Made by a program: the position numbers and the translations under genes
Notes under the pieces: model-generated
Seen by the model: only the letters and a program-made list of their open reading frames with translations
Told to the model about the DNA's origin: nothing
The model's database searches: none
In this document: piece after piece, positions 54,101-63,800 of the stretch
How the letters are laid out: each line of letters starts with the position of its first letter
Position numbering within the stretch: position 1 is the first letter of the stretch
Assembly (NCBI GenBank): GCA_944376845.1
Contig: CALWDZ010000001.1
Location: 1-64,000, forward strand
Source of the DNA: an uncultured Clostridia bacterium
Lineage (GTDB): Bacteria > Bacillota > Clostridia > Christensenellales > UBA1242
Length of the DNA stretch: 64,000 bases
Direction: 5' to 3'

Positions 54101-57100
54101 TTCCACCATTATTTTGTCCAACCGCACCGCCAATACCTGAATTTGGATTTATAGATGTTGTTTCAATGTTAAAATAAACCTGCGATGAGATGCCAAAGTT
54201 ATTGTATGTGTTGGTATTTTGTTCTTTTCTAAACTTTAATAGACCTCTATTTTCACCTACTATGCCACCGACATAACTGTTCCCGCCGCCAAGACTTACA
54301 TTGAACTCTTGTCCACTTTGCATATACACAAACATAGTGGAACTTGGCATAAGTGTTTCATAATATTGTGAAATTTGTCCAGACAAAGATGACTCTTTTC
54401 CATTATCAAAAGTATTTCCGTTTGAATTTAATTCATTAGATTTATCAAAAATTTGGTCGCCCGCTTGTTTTTCTATTATATCTACTAAAAACACTGAATT
54501 GTTTTGTCCAACAGCACCACCAATGTAAGTTGCATTTGAAGATGTTGTTGAAACTCTACTTGAACCAAGTGTAATGCTAACATTTTTTATTACACCGTTA
54601 TTTACACCCGCAACAAGTCCAATATATGCGTTCCTTGTTGTGCTAGAAATGTCAATGTTGCCACTAATACGCAAATTCATTATGTATGCACCACTTGCGA
54701 CACTTGAAAATAGTCCAAAGTATTCGCCAGCATTTGTTCCAGCAGATATTACATAAGGATTTGCTACTGTAAAGTTGGTTATACTTGAAACCGAGCCGTC
54801 ACTTGCTGTCATACCTTCAATTCCACCTGTAAGTTCACCTAGAGGTGAAATTGTTTCTCCACCAGCATCAATTGTTCCATCGATTATGTAATATTTAGAT
54901 AAATCGATATTTTTAAATTGTTCCCATGTCCCTATATGAAGTGGACTTGAAATGGAACCATCACCCACACTAATTGGAATGTCAACACAATATGAATAGT
55001 TGTTTCTATCCGAACTTAAGAATAATGAATTTGGAACAATTCTTATAACACCGCTTCCACCACCAGCGCCAGCATAACTAACTGTTATACTATGTGAGTC
55101 ATATTGTAATTGAACAATCGTTGAACTTGTTCCGTCGTTTGGCTCAAACCAAGCGGTAAAGTTTTGATTTGTTGCATTTTGAGGAAGTATGTATGGGTAG
55201 ATTATCTCCTCAGTATGTGAAGGGTCAAGATATATCTCTTCCATATAATTATAAAGCCAAACTTCTTCAACTTGAACATATTCAACAATGTTCACTGTTA
55301 CAGTTGAGGTTATAACATTGCCATATTCATACAACCTTGCCGTGATTGTGAATGTTGCAATAGGGCTTCCTACGGCATCGCACTCAAATGTTAAAGTGTT
55401 GCTATCAAAATAACCATAAACAATACTGCCAGAGTCTGTTAATTCATACACACCTTCCCCGCTTTGTGCTGCCGAAACAGAAAAAGCAAATTCAAGGTCT
55501 AAATTTTGGAGTATTGGGTCATTTATATCAATTTCAACGTTGTCAAGCATAAGTCTAAACTGCACAACAGACATTGCAGTATCAACATATCCAAGTGGTG
55601 TATTGTAGTCGTAAACATCTACACTACTTGAATTTGTATCGTCCAAATCTCCTACATTTTGTGCATCAAAAGTAAAGTTGGTTATTGGTTCAAAACATAA
55701 AACATCAAAATCAAATTGTGTGCTATCAAGAATTTCTTCATCAGAAACCAATTTAAAATTTTCAACTCTATACATTAGTATAGAAACATGTATTGTGTGT
55801 CTTGTGTTGTCGACGCTTTGGAATACAAGTGTGTTTGCATCAACTAAGATATTTTCATCATCGCTTTGATATGAAATTGAATACATGTTCTGACTAGAAA
55901 TATCACGCGGTGAAATATTGGCAGAAATTGTTACACTTCCGAGCCCACGCACAGCAATAAAATCAAGTGTGCTATTTTCTCCCGTCTGCCTATATTCTAC
56001 TTCGGCAACACTATCATCATTTGCGCCAATATAAAACCATAAATTGTCTATATCAAGTTCATCTCTGACTATTATAGTTATCCTAGTTGAAAGCCCACTT
56101 TCTAGAACCAAAGTGTAATGTGCTTCGCCTGCGGTATGTGCAGTTATATCAATTGATGCTAGTCCTTCCGCAGTCTGCGAAACTGTACAAATACCATTGG
56201 ATGCTAAATCGTTTGCTCGTGCTGTAATTATTCCAATGTAAGCGTCTGGTTCTTCAACCACAAATGTATCAAATGTTACAGTTGTACCATTTTTTACATA
56301 TATGGTTGAATTTTCGTAGACATTATCAACTCTAAAACCAGTTGCACTTTTTTGAATGGTAAATCTAAGTGTCCCAAAAACTTCTCCGTTTGTCAAATTG
56401 TCTTGAACGACAACACGAATTACAATTTCATCTCCGACATTTTCAGGTAAGACCTCTCTACCATACACTTCAAGTGGAAGTGTTAGGTCAGTTATTTGAA
56501 TACCATCATAGACCTCTTGTATTCCATAAGAAACACTAATATATTGACTTATTTGTGAATACGAAAAGTCTCTTAGTTCCCCATTCTGAGAAACATAGTA
56601 TTCCAGTGTTAAATGTGAATAATCTGAAGATTGTGGTCTAACACTAATTAAAAATTGCTTTGCATCACTAATGTTGTCATTATCAAAAAGATTTATAAGC
56701 CCGTTGTCAACTTGTCCATTTATTAGTACACTTTCTGCTTTGGAATTTGTTGTCACCCTATATTCAAGGTCAACATAGTATGCATCGTAATCAGCATACT
56801 TTACTCTTACAACCAAGACATCATCACGAAGTGCAAAATCAGTGGCTTGGATATAAACTTCCATCATATTTTGCATTGTAGGTGCCTGAGAAGTTTCAAC
56901 TGTGTTTTGTGTACTTTTGGCAAATATTTCATAAACATATGCCTCGTCATACGCTAAAGTAAGAGTTTTTTGGAAATTTTCACTATCGTTTTCTATAAGT
57001 TCAATATAACTTTCGCCGTCATCACTTATAACAGGTATTGGTGTATTATCTAAACTTAAAGTTATGTTTTGTGTGTCAATTTCATCTAAAACTCTAACAG

Positions 57101-57695
57101 TAAAACTGCAAGATATATTTTCATCATATGCACTTACCGCTGTTATAACGAGTTCGTCAGGTGTGCTGTCATCAGTGGCAATAACTCCATTTTCAATAAC
57201 TTCTGTACCCATTTGAAAAGCAACATCACGCTGAAGAGTTGAAGGTGGGTAAAAATCTAACATATCACTGCTAAGACGAAGTTCCTGCCCACGAAGGACA
57301 TACAAACTTGTCCCTTCTTTTAGGCTTATGCCTGAAACTGGTTCATAAACAGTTACTGGAATCATAATTTCTTTCGAGCCTTGAAGCAGTGTGATAGTGA
57401 GTGTTGCATTGCCTGGTGTGTGACCTGTAACTGTTATCCTAAAATGTCCATTACCAAGGTCCACAGGCTCACTCACCTGTGCTACTTGAGTGTCCAATGA
57501 AAAGTTGAAAGTTAAATTTGTATTGAAATAATTTTCAACAGTAATTTCATAATCTACACTTGTGTTTTGTTCAACCTCTATGCTTTGGCTTGAAAAACGG
57601 AGAGAAAAGTCATTATAACTTTCTCCACACGCACTAAGCGTTATTGTGCAAATTGAAATTAAAATTAAACAAAATGTTAAAAGATATTTTTTCAT
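48168..57695 (-). CDS. Giant lipoprotein with GLUG repeats, 3175 aa
   Basis: Surface lipoprotein. The start at ATG 57695, with GGAGA upstream, gives a signal peptide ending in the lipobox LSAC (Cys23), so LspA would process it. Big-like immunoglobulin-type beta domains fill much of the chain. Three clusters of GLUG repeats (GGxVG type: GGAVGQNNG, GGLVGRMDG, GGIVGYLGG) lie around 53940-54850, 50500-51300 and 48600-49900. They probably form right-handed beta-helix segments; each follows a proline-initiated lead such as PLHIGTWEQF. There is no LPxTG. Role as adhesin or surface scaffold is inferred. Confidence 0.88.
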   Translation of the reverse strand: MKKYLLTFCLILISICTITLSACGESYNDFSLRFSSQSIEVEQNTSVDYEITVENYFNTNLTFNFSLDTQVAQVSEPVDLGNGHFRITVTGHTPGNATLTITLLQGSKEIMIPVTVYEPVSGISLKEGTSLYVLRGQELRLSSDMLDFYPPSTLQRDVAFQMGTEVIENGVIATDDSTPDELVITAVSAYDENISCSFTVRVLDEIDTQNITLSLDNTPIPVISDDGESYIELIENDSENFQKTLTLAYDEAYVYEIFAKSTQNTVETSQAPTMQNMMEVYIQATDFALRDDVLVVRVKYADYDAYYVDLEYRVTTNSKAESVLINGQVDNGLINLFDNDNISDAKQFLISVRPQSSDYSHLTLEYYVSQNGELRDFSYSQISQYISVSYGIQEVYDGIQITDLTLPLEVYGREVLPENVGDEIVIRVVVQDNLTNGEVFGTLRFTIQKSATGFRVDNVYENSTIYVKNGTTVTFDTFVVEEPDAYIGIITARANDLASNGICTVSQTAEGLASIDITAHTAGEAHYTLVLESGLSTRITIIVRDELDIDNLWFYIGANDDSVAEVEYRQTGENSTLDFIAVRGLGSVTISANISPRDISSQNMYSISYQSDDENILVDANTLVFQSVDNTRHTIHVSILMYRVENFKLVSDEEILDSTQFDFDVLCFEPITNFTFDAQNVGDLDDTNSSSVDVYDYNTPLGYVDTAMSVVQFRLMLDNVEIDINDPILQNLDLEFAFSVSAAQSGEGVYELTDSGSIVYGYFDSNTLTFECDAVGSPIATFTITARLYEYGNVITSTVTVNIVEYVQVEEVWLYNYMEEIYLDPSHTEEIIYPYILPQNATNQNFTAWFEPNDGTSSTIVQLQYDSHSITVSYAGAGGGSGVIRIVPNSLFLSSDRNNYSYCVDIPISVGDGSISSPLHIGTWEQFKNIDLSKYYIIDGTIDAGGETISPLGELTGGIEGMTASDGSVSSITNFTVANPYVISAGTNAGEYFGLFSSVASGAYIMNLRISGNIDISSTTRNAYIGLVAGVNNGVIKNVSITLGSSRVSTTSSNATYIGGAVGQNNSVFLVDIIEKQAGDQIFDKSNELNSNGNTFDNGKESSLSGQISQYYETLMPSSTMFVYMQSGQEFNVSLGGGNSYVGGIVGENRGLLKFRKEQNTNTYNNFGISSQVYFNIETTSINPNSGIGGAVGQNNGGNIVNILSTGRVTAGNSGNVGGLVGRMDGGNITNNTSRVFVRGNTFVAGLIGDVLSASSITGNLVQATDDRVQIGIYASLIVSGDLKSTNPIFNSREGIEVDASNHAVSYITRTKTDYTGQADNVGDINTYYGEIVAGANVPVDDTLFTKVEDKDIINLTKTTIVLMYYQAQDSENQSYLNDLNTQFLPSDLFNGTSDVSITSNATSIVSVTSDGKLRLHGTGTVILTLTSLLNASITQNLTCVVTNYISDLNLYSTSDYSTLLSSNSVINVSNRNSVTLYPRFEAYASAGNMRIALVENNVASLEVTSNDYVDVMQSAGTVILQGIGTQNSQTPSEIEFYVYLKIGEENWYLQQVGDTYEFIENAKGEPNATIYTSYTQGIYNIESDKTNITLIPTDVFSIKLSYLTDDINDEIELSITYLENGETVTFGEDDFENYFIGRATEPYLENGRYYIDYTFEMNTENILRIGSFIFTFSGADGAVTKNVYVTYETQPINNVIVRNYSFTENEEVILIDTDDGYYVYNTSYSMTETNIVTAGEPNILKVVINPQFADYEYVEITNADSNIANGNVVLFGLLTQNTGEPGGAVISSNAIFTSTGMRVMKQYIQGGELNVLYRMATNVIEGSSITLNINFYNSLGEIVYSQQQKVLTITLNKSVQVSIADREVSDHYYVARGYNYLLNIDTVGYDISDVVIESSSSFGQIVNDNGAYYLRISDTVNYPRGQEGYDFTVTYYGTTTVDGVTTTGIRNSFTCTIVEYVLGNLDDLNQVFTNSEIILNRGNSADIRDLIVENIDVEYSGSASNAVTSLRESLKQNGVYFYKYNTQNGFIQIVPENTAELSRTEVSNDIFDLSGYNLTVKYVGEDLFSLGVYAQLQYVEGYVQVIELTDEQKENISDTDIREFNVSVNQSTSLDSPLPIYTQEDLMNMSDGNYYILMNDITITSDFTPLDAEIARLDGNSYNIIFSGIYSDYTNIENFGLFSVVSENTVLCNLSIVVGRNTTFNFRNESNGNAFNFGLICAENNGTITNCKVTSQDDSSSLIVTNSALVTLTSTSNITPFVAINNGYITNSRVSLRIESYGANLAGFVAENYGHIASSYVKRSLIRNSSTNVNNATAGFVVRNSGTIFASFIEGEYSSGLSYMYASDTTYMIRATSIAGAFAYINDGSISNCYANIPLTSSSVNSGFVCTNNGEIISSYTTSRLGDRDTGNYPFYISSPGVIEDSYYLKDDNFNTSINSSNEEYGEGLRPTLVIEFAIGYEVTLSSNTYTVGEKIFNNFAINSNQDITNGVWFYAIDNNSYLYSHDIQTGSTISANDYRNYLQYSRLITTTSLQNQGSSMQFRENRPQLVSANILASSSKYILSEDYVEETGETLYIYAETPGSNTEGSMYNPHIVFSAVEFEENFISNSIRYVNSQHFRLVNNIDYTQENLVVSSLYNYVLAGYFEGNGLTISNFSINTNESLTSGGYFSQIGSGNDYAVIQNITFAPRYINLPNAVSVGTVAGTVNRVYAYNLSVDGYNGDSSSKVVLGKNIVGGVFGRTVSSFDIQNIYSSISTNAYQTNTSSEWSQQSVQDEILYEEGGSNYNTVSYAGGIVGYLGGLGILKNAYIEDAIASIGMVAGFMFGGIGLNAEVRDITYTYENLENYFIRASAYGGVIVGDLKGMLRNVSVLAPQIEDEEQQTSYYIFVLTPKVPLAVGGLSGIVRGNATQDNNLIDCSVGIDIVFNQAIIPNSVGGLVGRVVENVAITNCEYTGSLITGRNAVGGFIGEIYFDNTFGDVNLTNVKIGTSNELKSEIRAVKPAQDETSISSFVGGVIGALTSDVKLTPTDDGLNLNGFEIYADVTSDITIYGTQGSSAGISYTIYASKLVGGYNGSDSNLSPDNFGCSVTNPGNYSTISLILTFNNLRNGNGEIEVNGERIPFPHEYEIRISSIMYGIAKGDVIEATIKNSSIPTEGQQITANSSYASYSIPEETND

Positions 57696-57729
57696 TTTCT
57701 CTCCATTTTTTCTTTTTGTTTGAGTTTTT

Positions 57730-57829
57730 GTCATGCTGACCACTCCTTCCTTGACGGAGAGGAAGCATCTCTTTTGTTTGAGATTCTTCGCTTCGCTCAG
57801 AATGACTAGTAATATGCGCTCAGAATGAC
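57730..57829. repeat. Dispersed repeats between the two GLUG giants
   Basis: GTCATGCTGACC to GAAGCATCTC (57730-57771) and a divergent GAGATTCTTCGCTTCG to CAGAATGAC (57780-57806), plus a half copy ending CAGAATGAC (57816-57829). This is the same family as at 1729 and 25986-26196. Confidence 0.75.
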
Positions 57830-57851
57830 AAGGGGTGGAATGACAAGTAAA

Positions 57852-60800
57852 TTATTGCTCTTGAATTTCATATTCTAATTCACCAAAGACGACATCTAGT
57901 TCTATAGTCCCTGAGTATGTATACTGTGTTTCTGTACCTGTCTCTGGATCCTTTTCAGTCACTGTAATTGTACCATAGTTAATTATTATTGCCGTATTTG
58001 CAAAGTGATTAATGAAGTCTGTTTTTGTTGTATCCCAACTACTGTAGCCAAGTTCAGAATATCTATTGTAATTCGTGCTTGGGCTATCAACTAGTGAATC
58101 AGCAGAATAATATTTAATTAAGTTTGTACTTGCATCAAATGACCAGTTATAAGTAAACGAAGTACTCTGTTCACCACTTTCAGTAGTTATAGTTTCGCTA
58201 AATGTTACAGTGTTTCCACTTTGAGTTACATTTCCACGAGATATGGTATCAGTAACTTCAGCCGTTTCTCCATCATAAGTCTGCTCATATGTAAATGATG
58301 CTGTAGTTGATGTCTCTAAATCACGCCACCAATCTTCTGTGACATTATATCTTACATATACATATTCTTCCACTTTAAAAGTCTCACTGCCATTTGTAAA
58401 CGATGCATTGTTTTTTAATACATATACGCCGGCAGGTACATTTACACCCAGGCTTTTATAGCCAGACAATATAATTTCAGTTCCAACCGTGCCAGTAATT
58501 TTATATCCGCTTCTTGTGTAATAGCGAGAATCTGTGCCATCCGTGAACTGTATTGCGTAGTCAGAATTAAATGGAATAAGCGAAACACTGTCAACGTCAA
58601 TATCAAGTTCAACAGAAATTGTCCGTCCGTTATACTCCCATTCAACCTTGGTATAAGATAATTGTGAACCGTTGATATATGTAGAATCATAGGCATACAT
58701 TGTATAAGGCAAAGTCTCACTTGAATAGATTGATTTAGCAGTATCTTGTGTTACTCCTCTAAATTTGTATCCATTTGATATGTCATAAACCACACCCAAA
58801 TTACCTTCGGTTTCACTATATTGATAATATAATCCAAGAGTGATTTTTTGAGAGACAGTGGAGAATTCAACACAAACAAAATCAGTTGATGCACTGGTTG
58901 ACAAATTGATTAAATCGTTATATACATCATGTCCACTCTTAAACAGTGTCCACATAGCGTTTTGGCTTACAAAGATAACTATATTGTTATCTTCATACAC
59001 ATACACTTCAGCCTCAATGTTGCCAGAAGTCGCTGTATATTTTGTCAACGCGTTCAAAGTTGTTCTTTCAAAGATTGCAATAGTCTTTTCGTTGCCCTGT
59101 TCACAAATTTCTATATAACCTGGAGTTTCAAAGTAATAATCAGTTACTGGTTTTTCATTCTCATCCAAAACTTGATATTCATTCACTTGCCAATCTTTTA
59201 TGTTGTATACAAAGTTATTTGAAATTATTGTAGGGTTATTTACATTTGTACTTGCTACAAAGTATGTAAAACCTGTTGTTATGTTTATAGTTTTTTCATT
59301 ACCGTTATACTCTATTGTGATAGATGCCGAAGTGTCTGATGTGTAAGTTTCTGTAATTGTATATACTTCTCCGTCAACACCTATAACTTCATGGGTGTAA
59401 CTTGAAAGTACAAATTGACCATTTAGGTAACTGAAAGTATAGATTTTGTTACCAAGAGTAGCGGTTAATGTGTTGTCCGTGGTGTTATATGTGATTTCAT
59501 AACCCGTGCCAGCAAGTTGCATATAGCCTACTATGTCACCATTCGTAAAGGTTATAAGTGTGTTTCCACCAATAGTTGCATAAGAAACACCATAGTCACT
59601 CTCGTCATCCTCCGTGTCAGTATTTACAACAATTTCATTTTTACCACTTGAGTCATATTCAGTGCCGGTTGCATCTTCATTGATTTCATAATATTGCAAA
59701 TTATTTTGTGAAACCAATTTAAACTCAGTGCTCTCATATACTGTGAAGCCAGTCAATATAGTATCATATGTGAATACATAAATCGTTGTTGTGGACTCTT
59801 GTGAGTTCCCTGAGCCACTGGTGCTGGTTAGAACCAAAGCATTAGGTTCTTCTTGTAAAACTGTTTCGTCATTTTCACCAACACCTTTATTATAATACAC
59901 TCTTCTATTTTCTATTGTATATGTGACAGTTGTTCCATTTTCTTTTCTTATATATGCAGATCCTGCTCCTGAGGTCGTTGTGTCGCTTGTTTCAACTGTA
60001 GAAGATACAACAAAATTGACATCAATATTATCAAGTGAATTTATGTGTATATTATCAAGTTTAATTGTATATGTTGTTTTGGTAGTTGTAATTTCTCCAT
60101 TAATTGAGTTAAGCGTATCAGCACTTGTGGCATCAATGTAATAAGATGTTTTTATATCAGTTGCTACAATATCACTTATGTTAATTTGCTCAAAACTTGT
60201 AACTTCTTGAATTTTATTTAATGGCAACAAGTTGTTCTGATAAGAGAGTATACTTTCATTAGTTGGGAAGAACATTGCATTTCGTGGTGTTCCAGGATTA
60301 TCATTTGTTCCACTCTTAAATGTAATTTTACCAATTGCCACATAACTAATATTACCAAGGTAATAAATATCTTTTTGATTATCTACTAGGTAAATATATT
60401 CTTGATACTCTGTGCCTTCCATATTTTGCAATTGTGCAAACCCATTATTCACTGATATGAATATTGCTCTATAAGTTCTATTTGAATCACCATCTACTCT
60501 CATTATTTTACTTACAGTAGTCTGAACATTGATTGAAGCAGGGTCTTGTGAATAAGTGCCATTATCTATTTCATGGCGTCCATTAGGAAGTTTAATATAA
60601 AGCTCTGAACTTTCGGTGTTTTTGATAGTGGACAAATCAAAATTATTTCCATTGTCATCTATAAATTGATTAGTTATAAGACTTGCACCAATAGAGTCTT
60701 GTCCGTCGTCATAGATTATGCCAGATTTTGGAGCGTAGATATCAATTTGATTAGGATTACCAGTAACATCCAGTGTCAATTTCCCATCAGAATTCAATGT

Positions 60801-63800
60801 AATATTTTTATATGTTATTGATTCAGTAACTATGCTTTCTGGTTGTTCCACATCACCCATAATATCACCTGGATTATCAGGATCAATTTCATCAGGATTT
60901 ATATCACCCGTGTCAACATCGACAAATGTAGTAGATGATTCAATTGTTTTATTTATTTGTACATAAGTTTCATTGCCATTGATAACTGGCTCACCATAAC
61001 CATTTGAAGATTGTACGCTACCGCTATCATCAGCTTCAGATATTGACTTATCACTCACAACAAGTATTGTAATTCCAACTGGTACAAAGTTATCACCTCT
61101 TTCGCTCATTGGAATTGGAGTACCATTCTTAATATGATTATAATATATATCACTTGTTGTGGCGAAAGTATAAGCAGTTACAAACTCTAGTGTTTGAGAG
61201 GTCACTACATCACTTGTTTCATTGGTATCCATTCTGTAACCATTTATAGTAAGCCTATAAATAGATTCCTGAATATTATGAACATCCTGTCCTTCATATA
61301 CCTTTTCAGCTATACTGCCATAAGTCAAAATGATATAGATATTCTTTTGGTAGTTATAAATTGTTTCACTTTCACCATTGATGACGGCATTTTGCATATT
61401 TTTATCTACTTGCGTTGGATATTCATAGGCATCAACTTTAAAGTAAGAAACTGAGGATGTGCTCTGTCCACCACTACTGAATACATTTTCTCCAATAGTT
61501 CCGCTTACTTGTTTTGAAGATATAGGATTTATTTCTGGTTTTTCTGTATCATTGCCAACAGATGGTTCATAACTTGGTTTTGCCATTGCAAGAACTGAAG
61601 TATTTATTGTGACAGTACCATCCCAAGAATATCCTTCTCTGTTTCCAATAAAGTTATCTGCATATGCCTTTGCTGAATATTCTGTACCACCAAGACCTGA
61701 GGTAATGATGAGTTTTGAGTCCTGTGAGCCAACATTTAATTTTGTATCTGTACTTATTGGCAATGTTTTTGCATCGTCCATATAGCCAATAACGCCAGCA
61801 GCATAGGTGGCAGTCTTAGTTACTCCCGCTGTAGCAGATATTGATGAAAGGTTTATATTTATTGTTGTTAAATTAATGTTGCCACTTCCTGTGAAATAAC
61901 CTACAAGTCCACCAGCATAAACGGTGCTTCCCGTTGTGTTTTCAACATCTATAAAACCGGCTATTGTAAGGTTTGCAGAACTTGCACCGTATTGTGTAGA
62001 TATAGAAGAATTATCCATCCTTCCAATTGCCCCACCAACTATGGTGTTTGAAGATGTGGACAATACTCCGTCACCATTGTTATTCACTAAGTCTATATTA
62101 TTTACTTGTCCTGCAATGTTTACTGTACTATTTGTCATACTTCCGACAAGTCCACCAACTGTGCCTTGATTTAAAGCATTTGTGCCTGTAAGCGCTGTAG
62201 ACAAGGTTACATTGGTTCCAGATATATTAATTGTACTGTTATTTTCTACACTTCCAATAAGTCCACCAAGATTAAGTACTTGTGTAGCATTTTGGTCAGA
62301 AACTGTCATTGTCAAATTACTGCTATTTATTGTTACATTTCCGCCTGAAACAACAGTACCAATAAATCCTCCAACATTTTTAGTTTCACCTTCAGAAAGC
62401 ACCTCTTGTTCTTGGTATGTAACTTTCAATCTTTCTATGGTTACATCTTCTCCATAGGCTACAAGCCCTATGCTTGAATTAGAATCACTATCACTAGCAA
62501 AGAAACTGTTGATTGTTGCTGAACTATAATTTGATGATGAAGTTATTGTACCGCTGAATGGATGACCTTTAACACCAAAACCTTGTACTGATGCCTTGTG
62601 GAAAGAAATTCCATTATTATTTCTAAATTCTCCTCCAAGACTTATTGTAACATTGCCACCCTTTATTGCTGTTTTAAGTCCAGTAAATTTGGCATCTGTT
62701 GATTCAATTCCCTCAATCGTATAATCGTCTTTATCATCACCAAGTATACCATTTACAATATTCACTGCACCACGATAATCTTCAAGACTATTTACTCTTA
62801 TTTTGGCAGTTGCATCTTCTTCTGAAATCGTAATGTTATTATTAAACATATCTATGTCAGAAGTAGAAGCAATTTCTGGTGAACCCGAAGGTACATAGTC
62901 GCCGTCTACATCTTCCCAACCATCCCAATTCATCGATGATGACCAAGAGTTTAATTTACCATCAACCTTATCAAGGCTTGAAATAACCTCTTCACTTGTA
63001 TCCCAAAGATAGTCATAAACACCATTATCTTTTTTGTAGGTGTCAAATTTATATAAAGTTTTTTCATTTATATCAACAGTTTCATACACGCCTTCTTGCC
63101 AAGCGACATTGGATGTAGGCGCTCCTGTTTTCTTTGGAGAACCTATTGAATGTGAGTAGACATCATAAACATATAGATTTCTGTCGCCAGCACCATTATC
63201 TTCCAAGTTATATAAATAGTTATCTTCAGTAACCCCTAAGCTAAATAATCCTAAATTATCTATTTGATTAAATGCAGATTCTGAAAATGCACTATAATCT
63301 GGAGTATATGTTACGAAATCTAACGTTTCTGATGCCACTAAATATCTATACATATTTATAGATGCCCCAACATTTGGGATAATAGAACTAATAAGGGTTG
63401 TAAAATATTCCCAACTAGTATTGGAATAATAAATTTTAGGCACTGTTTGATTTTGTCCTTCTATTGCAAAACCATTACCCTGTGCAATTTCATCATTAAA
63501 ATGATATACATCAACGCCAATTGGTTGAGTCAATTGCCAATGCACTCCCATTGCACCGCCAACCATACAAGTAATCCCAGTTGCTATTATAAATAGCCCA
63601 ACAAACTTCCCTACAAACCCTTCTATCATACAAGCAATTCCCAAATGGACCATGGTAACTCCATCATGAAACAATAGAACAAATCCATTGGTTGACCATG
63701 GCGCCCAAGCAAACACTGTAGCGTCTACATCATAATATGAATACATACGCCTTGCATCAAGTCCACCAGAAATGTTTGTGCAGTTATTCACTACTTGATT

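Noticed and set aside
53773-54177. 134-aa plus-strand frame inside the giant lipoprotein gene
   Set aside because: Antisense to the GLUG repeats; its hydrophobic Pro/Thr-rich content is the complement of Gly/Val repeats.
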